A DNA stretch of 64,000 nt from Streptomyces flavofungini. GTDB lineage: Bacteria; Actinomycetota; Actinomycetes; Streptomycetales; Streptomycetaceae. Positions 27,692-35,839 of the stretch are shown here, piece after piece. Made by a program: the position numbers and the translations under genes. A model generated the notes under the pieces. That model was not told where the DNA came from, searched no databases, and saw nothing but the letters and a program-made list of their open reading frames with translations. The DNA lies in contig NZ_CP128846.1 in NCBI RefSeq assembly GCF_030388665.1, positions 6,274,501 through 6,338,500 of the forward strand, written 5' to 3'. Position 1 is the first letter of the stretch. The number at the start of each line of letters is the position of its first letter.

Positions 27692-29212
27692 ATGGCCGCA
27701 CCCGCGACCCGCGTACCGGAAGGGGGAGCCGACGACGTGCCGTACCCGCCGTCCGACTCGCGCCCGTGGTGGCCGTTCGCCGGAGCCGTGCCCGGCACCC
27801 GGCGCGCCCTGCGGGAGGACGCGCTCCTCGCGGGCGCGCTCGCCGCCCTCGCCGTCGTCCTCGCCCACCTGATCAAGGACGGCAGGACGCCGGACGCGCT
27901 CGGCTGGACGCTCCTCGTGGGCGCCCACGTCCCCATGATCTGGCGCCGCAGCAGGCCGATGACGGCGATGCTCGCCACCATGGCCCTCGTCGGGCCGTAC
28001 CACGCCCTCGACTACACGCACGCCGCCGCGACCCACGTCGGCATGGTCGCCCTCTACTCCGTCGCCGTCTCCGGACGCCCCCGCCGCGCCCTCCTGACCG
28101 GCGTGCACATCATCGCGATCATGTTCATCGTCAACTCGGGCGTCGGCGGGGACCCGGCCACGGAGGTCGTGCGGATCGCGGGCTGGATCGTCGCCGTACT
28201 GATCTTCGGTACGTACGTCCGCGTCCACCGGCAGTACGTCGCCTCCGTCGTCGAACGCGCCGAGCGCGCGGAGCGCACCCGCGAGGAGGAGGCACGGCGG
28301 CGCGTCGCCGAGGAGCGCCTGCGGGTCGCCCGCGATCTGCACGACCTGCTCGCGCACAGCATCACCCTGGTCGGCGTGCAGACCTCGGTCGCCGCGCACG
28401 TCCTCGCCGCCGACCCCGACCGCCTCGACCGCGCCGCCATCGCGAGCGCACTCGACGACATCGCCGAGACCTGCCGCACCGCTCGCGGCGAACTCCGGGC
28501 CACCCTGGAGGTCCTGCGCACCGCGGGCCCCGGACCCGCCGACGCCCCCGACGAGTCCCGCGGCCCCCTGCCCGGCCTCGACGGCCTCGTCGACCTGGCC
28601 GACGCGGCCCGCACGGCGGGCGCGAAGGTCGACCTCGCCGTCACCCTCCCCGACCCGCCGGTGCCGCCCGCGGTGGGCGCGGCCGCGTACCGCATCGTCC
28701 AGGAGGCCCTGACCAACGCGGTCCGCCACGGCGGCCCCGGGCCGAGCGTGGCGGTGGGGATACGGGAGCAGGACGGGGAGCTGAGGGTGACGGTGAGGGA
28801 CGACGGGGGGCGGCTCGTGACGGGGGGACCAGGGGTGCCTTCGGGGGTGGCCGGGCGGGCTGGGGACGGGGGCGGTACGCCTGTCCCGGCCGTCTCGGCC
28901 GCTGGTGGTTCGGCGGGTGGCGGGGGCGCGGCCTCTGCCGGGGCCGCGCGGGTGGCGGGGAACGGGGGACCGCCGCCCGCGACCTGGGGCGTCGTCCCCC
29001 GCGACGGGGAGGCGGCCCCGGGGCGGGGAGGGACCGCGGCCGGAGCCGCGGCCCGGAGCGGGACCGGCGCCCCGGACGCGCCCGGGTTCGGGCTCATCGG
29101 GATGCGGGAGCGGGCCCGGAGCGTGGGCGGGACGCTGGAGGCGGGGCCGCGGACGGGCGCGGACCGGGGGTTCGAGGTGGTGGCCGTGCTGCCACTGGGT
29201 GAGGAGAGATGA
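27692..29212 (+). CDS. NarL-type sensor histidine kinase with long linker insert
   Basis: A 506-residue membrane sensor kinase. Four to five helices cover about residues 45-180; then the HisKA_3 dimerisation helix has the phospho-acceptor His217 in ARDLHDLLAHSITLVGVQ. The ATPase domain shows the N box EALTNAVRHG (about 340) and a DDGG D box (about 370), but the G box GFGLIGMRERARSVGG only appears near 466. Between them lie about 90 Gly/Ala/Pro-rich residues, whereas usual kinases have about 10-20. It overlaps the response regulator by ATGA. The signal is unknown. Confidence 0.9.
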   Translation: MAAPATRVPEGGADDVPYPPSDSRPWWPFAGAVPGTRRALREDALLAGALAALAVVLAHLIKDGRTPDALGWTLLVGAHVPMIWRRSRPMTAMLATMALVGPYHALDYTHAAATHVGMVALYSVAVSGRPRRALLTGVHIIAIMFIVNSGVGGDPATEVVRIAGWIVAVLIFGTYVRVHRQYVASVVERAERAERTREEEARRRVAEERLRVARDLHDLLAHSITLVGVQTSVAAHVLAADPDRLDRAAIASALDDIAETCRTARGELRATLEVLRTAGPGPADAPDESRGPLPGLDGLVDLADAARTAGAKVDLAVTLPDPPVPPAVGAAAYRIVQEALTNAVRHGGPGPSVAVGIREQDGELRVTVRDDGGRLVTGGPGVPSGVAGRAGDGGGTPVPAVSAAGGSAGGGGAASAGAARVAGNGGPPPATWGVVPRDGEAAPGRGGTAAGAAARSGTGAPDAPGFGLIGMRERARSVGGTLEAGPRTGADRGFEVVAVLPLGEER

Positions 29213-29895
29213 GCCGAGTGATCCGGGTACTGCTCGCCGACGACCAGGCGCTGGTGCGGGCGGCCTTCGCCATGCTCGTGGAGTCCGCACGGGACATGGA
29301 GGTCGTGGCGCAGGCCGGGTCCGGGCGTGAGGCCGTCGACCTGGCCCGCGCCGAGCGGGCCGACCTCGTCGTCATGGACGTGCGCATGCCCGACCTCGAC
29401 GGCATCGAGGCCACCCGCCTGATCGCCGCCGACGAGGACCTGGCGGGCGTGAAGGTCCTCATGCTCACCACGTACGACACCGATGAGCACGTGGTCGAGG
29501 CGCTGCGCGCGGGGGCGTCCGGCTTCCTGGTCAAGGACACCAAGCCCGCCGAGCTGCTCGACGCCATCCGTATCGTCTCCGCGGGGGAGTCGCTCCTGTC
29601 CCCGGGCCCCACAGGCCGCCTCATCGCCCGGGTGCTGCGCCAGCCGCAGGCCCCGCACGCCGAGGCACCGGTACCCGCCGCGCTCGGCGCGCTCTCCGAC
29701 CGCGAACGGCAGGTCCTGACGCTGGTCGCGCGCGGCCTGAACAACACCGAGGTGGCGGAGGCGCTGGGGCTCAGCCCGCTGACGGCGAAGACCCACGTCA
29801 GCCGCATCATGGGGAAGCTGGGGGCGCGGGACAGGGCGCAGCTGGTGATCGTGGGGTACGAGTCGGGGCTCGTGACACCGGGGTCGGCGGGCTGA
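29209..29895 (+). CDS. NarL/LuxR-type response regulator
   Basis: A 228-residue regulator with a receiver domain (about 4-120; DDQ at 12-14, phospho-Asp57 in VMDVRMPD, Lys in LVKDTKP near 108) and a C-terminal LuxR helix-turn-helix (about 160-225; LSDRERQVLTLVARGLNNTEVAEALGLS split around the turn). It is translationally coupled to the kinase. Likely targets are nearby membrane or resistance genes such as the MMPL transporter, by neighbourhood only. Confidence 0.94.
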   Translation: MSRVIRVLLADDQALVRAAFAMLVESARDMEVVAQAGSGREAVDLARAERADLVVMDVRMPDLDGIEATRLIAADEDLAGVKVLMLTTYDTDEHVVEALRAGASGFLVKDTKPAELLDAIRIVSAGESLLSPGPTGRLIARVLRQPQAPHAEAPVPAALGALSDRERQVLTLVARGLNNTEVAEALGLSPLTAKTHVSRIMGKLGARDRAQLVIVGYESGLVTPGSAG

Positions 29896-29958
29896 GGGCT
29901 CGGGGCCGGGGGCCTCGGCGGGGTGGCGGCCGGCGGCCTCGCGTGCCGACCCGTGCGC

Positions 29959-29976
29959 GGGCCCCGGCCGGGGCCC
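29959..29976 (+). terminator. Palindrome downstream of two-component genes
   Basis: GGGCCCCGGCCGGGGCCC is a perfect 18-base palindrome in a G/C-rich gap after the regulator gene, most simply a terminator. Confidence 0.5.
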
Positions 29977-30035
29977 GGAGCCCCGGTGGTGCGACGCCCT
30001 CCCGCAAGCCGCGGGCACCCGCCTGGAGACACCTC

Positions 30036-30076
30036 CGTCACTCCCCTGCGTCAACACAGCGTCAACTCCGTCGATG
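30036..30076 (+). repeat. Four CGTCA/CGTCG direct repeats upstream of sialidase promoter
   Basis: CGTCACT, CGTCAAC, CGTCAAC and CGTCGAT start at 30036, 30049, 30060 and 30069, roughly one helical turn apart and just upstream of the putative -35. The arrangement resembles tandem activator half-sites but matches no consensus I can name with certainty. Confidence 0.4.
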
Positions 30077-30086
30077 CGCAGGGGTA

Positions 30087-30115
30087 TTGTCGTACCGCCC
30101 GGGGCGCATTAGCTT
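30087..30115 (+). promoter_or_regulatory. Sialidase gene promoter
   Basis: TTGTCG (30087-30092) and TAGCTT (30110-30115) have a 17-base spacer. The start site would be near 30122, directly before the operator repeats. Confidence 0.6.
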
Positions 30116-30123
30116 CACGCGCG

Positions 30124-30144
30124 ACGTCCTACGTCCCACGTCCT
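30124..30144 (+). promoter_or_regulatory. Operator A: three tandem ACGTCCY repeats, with core TCCCACGTCC
   Basis: ACGTCCT ACGTCCC ACGTCCT in tandem. The core TCCCACGTCC (30134-30143) recurs exactly upstream of the ABC-importer operon (38602) and, inverted, upstream of the GntR gene (38761). It lies just downstream of the inferred transcription start, a repressing position. Confidence 0.7.
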
Positions 30145-30159
30145 GTCGTGAGGAGCCGT

Positions 30160-31497
30160 ATGAGCCGTACGAGCCGCGTGATCCAGAGACGACGTACACC
30201 CGTGCGGAGCAGTCCGCGCGACCGGGGCGGCGAGGGACACGAAGGCCTCGGGGGCTCGCGGGGCTTCAGAAGTCTCCGGGGTCTCCGGGGCCTCAGGGCC
30301 CTCAGGAGCCGCCGTCACCTCTCCGCCGCCGCTCTCACCCTCTCGGCCGCCCTCGCGCTCACCGCCTTCACGAGCCCGGGCGCCGCCCCCGCCCCCCTCC
30401 TCCCCGGCTGCTCCACCTCCGTGCCGTACACCGCCGACACCAACGGCTACGACACCTTCCGCATCCCCGCCGTCGTCCGCACCGACCGCGGCACCCTGCT
30501 CGCCTTCGCCGAGGGGCGGCGTGCCAGCGCCTCCGACACCGGCAACATCGACGTCGTCCTGCGGCGCTCCACCGACGGCGGCTGCACCTGGGGCCCCCTC
30601 GCCGTCGTCGCCGCGGGGCGGGGCGACACCCGCGGCAACCCGGCGCCCGTCGTCGACCCCGTCACCGGGCGCGTCGTGCTGCTCACCTCCTACAACAGCG
30701 GTGCCGTCACCGAGGGCCAGATCATGCGCGGCGAGGTCACGGCCGCGCAGAGCCGCCGCGCCTTCGTCCAGACCAGCGCGGACGACGGCCGTACGTTCTC
30801 CTCGCCGCGCGAGATCACGGCCGCCGTGAAGCGGGCCGACTGGCGGTGGTACGCGACGGGACCCGGGCACGCCGTCGCGCTGACCCGGGGGCCGTACGCC
30901 GGGCGGCTCGTCGTACCCGCCAACCACTCCGCCGCGCCCGCGCCCGGCTCCTCCGACACCGGGCAGGAGCCCAAGTACTACGGCGGGCACGCCCTCTACA
31001 GCGACGACCACGGGCTCAGCTGGCGCATCGGGTTCGTCGACGACACCTACGACGGTGAGCACAACTCCAACGAGTCCGCCTTCGCGCAGCTGCCCGACGG
31101 GCGGTTGTACCTCAGCTCTCGGGATCAGCACGGGGTGGCCGTGGGCAATCGGCTCGACAGCTACTCCAGCGACGGCGGGCGCAGCCTCGACCGGCCCTAC
31201 GCCGTTCAGCCCACCCTCGACGACGTGCCCGTCGTGCAGGGCGGGCTCCTTCAGCTCCGGGGGTGGGGGGATCCGCTGCTCTTCTCCGGGCCCTCCGTGC
31301 CCACCGCCCGGCAGGCGATGGCGCTGTGGCGGAGCCGGGACGGGGGGCGGTCCTTCGTCAAGGCGGTGACCCTGTCCCAGGACCGGGCCGGGTACTCGGA
31401 CTTGGTGCAGGTGGGGCCCGGGGTGGTCGGGGTTCTGTACGAGACGGGTGTGGCGGGGACGTACGAGCGGATCGCTTGGCGGCGGCTGGCGGTGTAG
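30160..31497 (+). CDS. Secreted exo-alpha-sialidase (GH33-like)
   Basis: Sialidases release terminal sialic acid from glycoconjugates. The 445-residue product has an Arg-rich N terminus (RSRRHLS) before a hydrophobic segment and an Ala-Pro-rich cleavage zone (about 50-80), so it is exported, possibly by Tat. The mature part has the FRIP Arg motif near residue 100 and five Asp-box repeats (STDGGCTW at 137, SADDGRTF near 205, SDDHGLSW near 281, a degenerate one near 337, SRDGGRSF near 392), giving a six-bladed propeller. The start was chosen for GTGAGGAG just upstream. It shares an operator word with the ABC importer operon and the GntR gene. Confidence 0.9.
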   Translation: MSRTSRVIQRRRTPVRSSPRDRGGEGHEGLGGSRGFRSLRGLRGLRALRSRRHLSAAALTLSAALALTAFTSPGAAPAPLLPGCSTSVPYTADTNGYDTFRIPAVVRTDRGTLLAFAEGRRASASDTGNIDVVLRRSTDGGCTWGPLAVVAAGRGDTRGNPAPVVDPVTGRVVLLTSYNSGAVTEGQIMRGEVTAAQSRRAFVQTSADDGRTFSSPREITAAVKRADWRWYATGPGHAVALTRGPYAGRLVVPANHSAAPAPGSSDTGQEPKYYGGHALYSDDHGLSWRIGFVDDTYDGEHNSNESAFAQLPDGRLYLSSRDQHGVAVGNRLDSYSSDGGRSLDRPYAVQPTLDDVPVVQGGLLQLRGWGDPLLFSGPSVPTARQAMALWRSRDGGRSFVKAVTLSQDRAGYSDLVQVGPGVVGVLYETGVAGTYERIAWRRLAV

Positions 31498-31519
31498 GTG
31501 CCCTGCGGGGCGTTCCCCG

Positions 31520-31770
31520 GTCCCGCCCCTTCCCGAAACCGGGGCTCCGCCCCTGGACCCCGGGGTGGGTGTCCCCTCCGGGTGGGCCGGGGGCGCCCCC
31601 GAAGTCGGCGCTTCGCGCCTCGTCCTCAATCGCCGGACGGGCTGAAAACTTCCCCGGGGCGGGCTGAAGGTGCCGGGCTGTTGCTCGGCCCCGGGGATGT
31701 CTGGGCGGGTGGGTGGGAGAGAGCCCGTCCGGCGTTTGAGGACGAGGCGCGGAGCGCCGATGCGGGGGCG
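31520..31770 (+). repeat. Dispersed intergenic palindrome, split copy
   Basis: The gap between the convergent sialidase and aldolase genes carries the same words as the 19.3-kb repeat: CGAAACCGGGGCTCCGCCCC, then CTCGTCCTCAATCGCCGGAC and the inverted partner CCGTCCGGCGTTTGAGGACG. The two core arms (31618-31643 and 31722-31747) are separated by about 78 bases of GC-rich DNA instead of six. It probably still terminates both genes. Confidence 0.8.
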
Positions 31771-31777
31771 CGGTGGG

Positions 31778-32722
31778 CTACAGGAGGCCGGCGGCGGCCA
31801 GGTGTTTGCCGACCTGTTCCGTCTCCGCCCCGGACAAGGGCACCTGCGGCGCCGCCGTCAGGGGGCAGTCGATGATGCCGCGCAGGTGCAGCGCGGCCTT
31901 GAACGCACCGAGCGCCGCGGAGCTGGCACCCATCCGGAGGGGATCGCCGACCCCCACCATGCGGTACAGCGCGCACAACCGTTCCTGCTCCGCCCGGGCC
32001 CGCTCCCAGTCGCCCGCGCGGGCGTAGCGGTAGAGGCGTACGTAGCCGTGCGGGTCGACGTTCCCGAGCCCGGGGACGACACCGTCGGCGCCCATGGCGA
32101 GGGCGGAGTCGACGGTGAGCTCGGAGCCGGTGAGGACGGCGAAGGAGGCCAGGCCGGCCCGGGCGCGGGAGCCGAGGACGACGCGCCGCAGACCGCCGTC
32201 GTCGCCGCTGGAGTCCTTGAGCCCGGCCAGCGCGCCGTCCGCGGCGAGTTCCAGCACCAGGTCGGCGTCGAGCTTGGTGTGGACGGAGACGGGGAGGTCG
32301 TAGGCGAAGACGGGCAGCGCTCCGCGCTCGGCGACGAGCCGGAAGTGCCGGGTGATCTCGGCGGGGTGGGTGCGGGTGTAGAAGGGGGCGGTGACGACGA
32401 CCCCGTCGGCCCCGGCGTCGGCGGCGGCCCGGACGTGGTCGAGGACGCGCAGGGTGGCCATGTCGATGGCCCCGGCGAGGACGGGCAACTGGCCGCCGAC
32501 GTACCGCACGACGCGGTCCACGACGGTCCTGCGCTGCCCGTCCGGCAGATACGCGGCCTCGGAGGACGAGCCGAGCACGAAGAGACCGTCGACGCCGCCG
32601 TCGATCAGATGGTCGACGAGGCGTTCCAGCGAGGCCACGTCCACCTCGTTGTCCGGGGTCAGGGGGGTGCAGACGGGAGGGACGACACCGGTCAACGGGG
32701 AGGGCAGGTGCGGCAGGGTCAC
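31778..32722 (-). CDS. DapA-superfamily aldolase, possible N-acetylneuraminate-lyase type
   Basis: A 314-residue class I aldolase of the DapA/NanA superfamily. The Schiff-base lysine is Lys169 in GLKDSSGD, the catalytic Tyr is Tyr141 in AYDLP, and the pyruvate-carboxylate loop is GSSSE at 51-55. Dihydrodipicolinate synthase has an Arg five residues after the Tyr; here that place is Ser, so lysine synthesis is unlikely. The context (sialidase, importer) suggests a sialic-acid or other 2-keto-3-deoxy sugar-acid lyase, but NanA usually has LKQTSG around the lysine, so the substrate is open. It starts at GTG with AAGGAG upstream, overlapping the ATPase stop by GTGA. Confidence 0.82.
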   Translation of the reverse strand: MTLPHLPSPLTGVVPPVCTPLTPDNEVDVASLERLVDHLIDGGVDGLFVLGSSSEAAYLPDGQRRTVVDRVVRYVGGQLPVLAGAIDMATLRVLDHVRAAADAGADGVVVTAPFYTRTHPAEITRHFRLVAERGALPVFAYDLPVSVHTKLDADLVLELAADGALAGLKDSSGDDGGLRRVVLGSRARAGLASFAVLTGSELTVDSALAMGADGVVPGLGNVDPHGYVRLYRYARAGDWERARAEQERLCALYRMVGVGDPLRMGASSAALGAFKAALHLRGIIDCPLTAAPQVPLSGAETEQVGKHLAAAGLL

Positions 32723-33810
32723 GGAGTCTCCTTGGGCGTGGCCGTGGCGGCGGCCGTCGCTGCGGACGACTGGCTGACGAGGTCCCGCGTGGACTCGCCC
32801 GCCAGTACGGGGTGGTGGCACCGGTACCGATGCTCGGCACCGGCGTCCGCGACGTCCGGCATGGCCGTCGCGCACACCTCGTCGGCCTTCCAGCACCGGG
32901 TGCGGAAGGGGCACCCGCTGGGCGGCCGGGTGGCCGACGGTACCGGGCCGACGAGCGGAATCGGGTCGATCGGGTCGAGCAGGCCGGGTGTGGCCGAGAA
33001 CAGCGCCCGGGTGTACGGGTGCCGGGCGTTGTCGAGGATCTCGGCGGCGGGCGACTCCTCGACGATCCGGCCGAGGTACATGGTGATGACGCGGTCGCTC
33101 ATCCTGCGGACCGTCTGGATGTCGTGGGAGACGAAGACCAGGGAGAGGCCCAGGCGTTCCTTCAGGTCCAGGAGCAGGTTGAGGATCTGGGCGCGTACGG
33201 AGACGTCGAGGGCGCTGGTCGGCTCGTCGGCGACGACGAGCTCCGGTTCGAGGGCGAGCGCGCGGGCGATGGCGACGCGCTGGCGCTGGCCGCCGGAGAG
33301 CTGTCCGGGCAGGGCCTCGGCGAGGACGGTGGGCAGGCCGACGAGGCTCATCAGCTCGCGCACCCGGTCGGTGCGCTCGGCGGGGGTGCCGCGGCGGTGC
33401 ACGTCGAGGGGGTCGCGCAGGATCTGCCGGATCGGCAGGCGGCGGTTGAGGGCCGTCGACGGGTCCTGGAAGATCATGGCGGTGCCGGTGCCGATGGTGG
33501 TGCGGCGCTCGGCGGCGCCCATCTGCCACAGGTCCCGGCCGCGGAACGCGACGACCCCGGACGTCGGCCGCTGGATGCCGAGGAGGACCTTGGCGAGGGT
33601 CGACTTGCCGCAGCCGGACTCGCCGACGACGCCGACGGTCTCGCCGGGGGCGATGGTGAGGTCGGCGCCGGTGAGGGCGTACACCCGGTCGCGGGAGAAC
33701 AGGCCGCCGGTGCGGGCCTTGTGGACGACGTGCGCGTCGCGCAGCGTGACCAGGGCGGCGGGGTCGTCGGCGGGCAGGTCGCCGGGGGGAACAGCCTCAG
33801 CCACGGTCAC
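32719..33810 (-). CDS. Oligopeptide/sugar-type ABC transporter ATPase (DppF/OppF-like)
   Basis: A 363-residue nucleotide-binding subunit of a Dpp/Opp-type importer. Walker A is GESGCGKST, the signature is LSGGQRQR, Walker B is LVVADEPTSALD, followed by the switch His in SHD. The C-terminal extension has the Cys-rich motif of Opp ATPases (GCPFRTRCWKADEVC), which can carry an Fe-S cluster. The start is a GTG that overlaps the preceding gene by 14 bases. It pairs with the ATPase half of the fused permease upstream. H. ducreyi imports sialic acid with a transporter of this class, a useful precedent. Confidence 0.9.
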   Translation of the reverse strand: MTVAEAVPPGDLPADDPAALVTLRDAHVVHKARTGGLFSRDRVYALTGADLTIAPGETVGVVGESGCGKSTLAKVLLGIQRPTSGVVAFRGRDLWQMGAAERRTTIGTGTAMIFQDPSTALNRRLPIRQILRDPLDVHRRGTPAERTDRVRELMSLVGLPTVLAEALPGQLSGGQRQRVAIARALALEPELVVADEPTSALDVSVRAQILNLLLDLKERLGLSLVFVSHDIQTVRRMSDRVITMYLGRIVEESPAAEILDNARHPYTRALFSATPGLLDPIDPIPLVGPVPSATRPPSGCPFRTRCWKADEVCATAMPDVADAGAEHRYRCHHPVLAGESTRDLVSQSSAATAAATATPKETP

Positions 33811-35839
33811 GGACCGCCTCGCTTCCTGGGAGCCGCGGCTCCGCGCTCTCGACGACGGGTGCGGGATGGTGACAGGCCGTCCGGTGCCGGTCCTCGCCGA
33901 GGAGTTCGGGGGCGGTGGTGTGGCACAGGCCGTCGGCGAGGGGGCACCGGTCGGCGAAGCGGCAGCCCGCGGGGAAGTCGGCCGGTGAGGGGACGACGCC
34001 CTTGATCTGGGTGAGCCTTCCCCGAGCTCTCGACTTCGCTCGACCAGGGGATGCCCCACTGGCGGCGGACTCCAGGGAGAGCACGGAGCCGAGCAGGCCG
34101 CGCGTGTAGTGGTGGGTGGGGGCCTCGACGAGGTCGGCGGTCACGCCGGTCTCGACGATCTGCCCGCCGTACATGACCGCGACCCGGTCGGTGACGTCGG
34201 CGACGAGCGCCAGGTCGTGCGAGACGAGGATCAGGGCGAAGCCCAGCTCGGCCCGCAGCCGCAGCAGGAGCTGGATGACCTGGGCCTGCACGGTCACGTC
34301 GAGCGCGGTGGTGGGCTCGTCGGCGACGATCAGCTTGGGGTCGCGGGACAGGGCCATGGCGATGAGGACGCGCTGGCGCTGGCCGCCGGACAGCTCATGC
34401 GGATAGCTGCGCAGGGTGCGGTCGGGGTCGAGGCCGACGAGGGTGAGGAGTTCGGCGGGGGAGCGGTGGCCGCCGCGCCGGACGACCTGCTTGAGCTGGG
34501 CGCGTACCGTCATCGCCGGGTTCAGGGAGGACAGGGCGTCCTGGTAGATCATCGCCATGTCGTGGCCGAGGAGCCGCCGCCTGGCCCGCATGGGCAGGCC
34601 GATCAGCTCCCGCCCGGCGAAGGTGACATGCCCGCGCACCCGGGCGCCCTTGGGCTGAAGGCCCATGACGGTGAGCGCGGTCAGGGACTTGCCGCAGCCG
34701 GACTCGCCGACGAGGCCGAGGACTTCGCCGGGCCGGACCTCGAAGCTGATGCCGTCCACGATGTCGACGCCGAAGTGCCGGTCGTCGAAGCCGATGGCGA
34801 GGTCCCGCACGCTGAGCACGGGCGGCCCCTCGGGCAGCGGCCGGGCCCGTGAGCGCAGCCGCGCCGCCGCCTCGGTCAGGCCGGGCAGCTCAAGGACCTC
34901 GCCGCTGCCCGGCTCGGGCGCCTCGACCGGGTCGTCCTTGCGCCCGGGGCCGGTGACGTCACGGCCGGACGGCGCGGCCCAGGCGTCGGAGACTCCTTCG
35001 GAGAGCACGTTCAGGGAGAGCACCGTCAGGAGCATCAGCAGGCCGGGGAAGACCGTCGCCCACCAGCCGCCGATGAGCACCATGTTCTTGCCGTCGGCGA
35101 TGACGCTGCCCCAGGACGGGTCGGGGGGCCGCACGCCCGCGCCGATGAACGACAGGGACGCCTCGAACACGATCGCCTCGGCGACCTGGACGGTGCAGAA
35201 CACCAGGACGGGGGCGGCGCAGTTGATGGCGACGTGCTTGATGACGATGTGCGGGGTGCGCGCGCCGATGACGCGTTCGGCGACCACATAGTCCTCGCCG
35301 TACTGGTCGAGGACGTTGGCGCGTACGACACGGGCGATGGGCGGGGTGAACAGGAAGGCGATGGCGCAGATCAGGACGGTGATGCCGCCGCCGAAGACGG
35401 CGACGAGGACGGCGGCGAGCGCGATGCCGGGGAACGCCATGACGACGTCCAGGCAGCGCATCAGCGTCTCGTCGACCGCCTTGCGGGAGGTCGCGGCGAC
35501 GGCGCCGATGATCGCGCCGACGATCAGCGCGAGCGTCGTCGCGCCCAGGCCGATGGCGAGCGACCAGCGCGCCCCGTACATCAGCCGGCTGAGGATGTCG
35601 CGGCCCAGGCTGTCCTGGCCCATCCAGTGCTCCGCGGAGGGGTGGCCGGTGCCGTCGACGAGGGTCTGCTGGTCGAGCGGGTCGTGCGGGGCGATGAGCG
35701 GGGCGAACAGGGCGACGAGGACGACGACGGCGACCACGCCGAGACAGATGCGGGAGAGCACCGGGAGCTTCGCGAGGGCCCGCAGCCGGATGCCGGGCAC
35801 GGCGAGGCGCTCGGTGAGTTTCTTGCGCGACTGGAGCAT
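33797..35839 (-). CDS. Fused ABC permease (DppC-like) and ATPase (DppD-like)
   Basis: A single 680-residue protein with two functions normally on separate chains. Residues 1-295 form a DppC-type permease: an N-terminal helix (about 30-50), GQDSLGRDILSRLMYGARWS, four to five more helices and the ATPase-coupling loop near ERVIGARTPHIVIKHV. A linker (about 300-345) leads to a DppD-type ATPase with GESGCGKSL, LSGGQRQR and VADEPTTALD, ending in the Cys-rich Opp motif (GCRFADRCPLADGLC). Its ATG overlaps the stop of the first permease gene. The reading frame is continuous across the linker, so this is a true fusion. Confidence 0.92.
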   Translation of the reverse strand: MLQSRKKLTERLAVPGIRLRALAKLPVLSRICLGVVAVVVLVALFAPLIAPHDPLDQQTLVDGTGHPSAEHWMGQDSLGRDILSRLMYGARWSLAIGLGATTLALIVGAIIGAVAATSRKAVDETLMRCLDVVMAFPGIALAAVLVAVFGGGITVLICAIAFLFTPPIARVVRANVLDQYGEDYVVAERVIGARTPHIVIKHVAINCAAPVLVFCTVQVAEAIVFEASLSFIGAGVRPPDPSWGSVIADGKNMVLIGGWWATVFPGLLMLLTVLSLNVLSEGVSDAWAAPSGRDVTGPGRKDDPVEAPEPGSGEVLELPGLTEAAARLRSRARPLPEGPPVLSVRDLAIGFDDRHFGVDIVDGISFEVRPGEVLGLVGESGCGKSLTALTVMGLQPKGARVRGHVTFAGRELIGLPMRARRRLLGHDMAMIYQDALSSLNPAMTVRAQLKQVVRRGGHRSPAELLTLVGLDPDRTLRSYPHELSGGQRQRVLIAMALSRDPKLIVADEPTTALDVTVQAQVIQLLLRLRAELGFALILVSHDLALVADVTDRVAVMYGGQIVETGVTADLVEAPTHHYTRGLLGSVLSLESAASGASPGRAKSRARGRLTQIKGVVPSPADFPAGCRFADRCPLADGLCHTTAPELLGEDRHRTACHHPAPVVESAEPRLPGSEAVRDRG

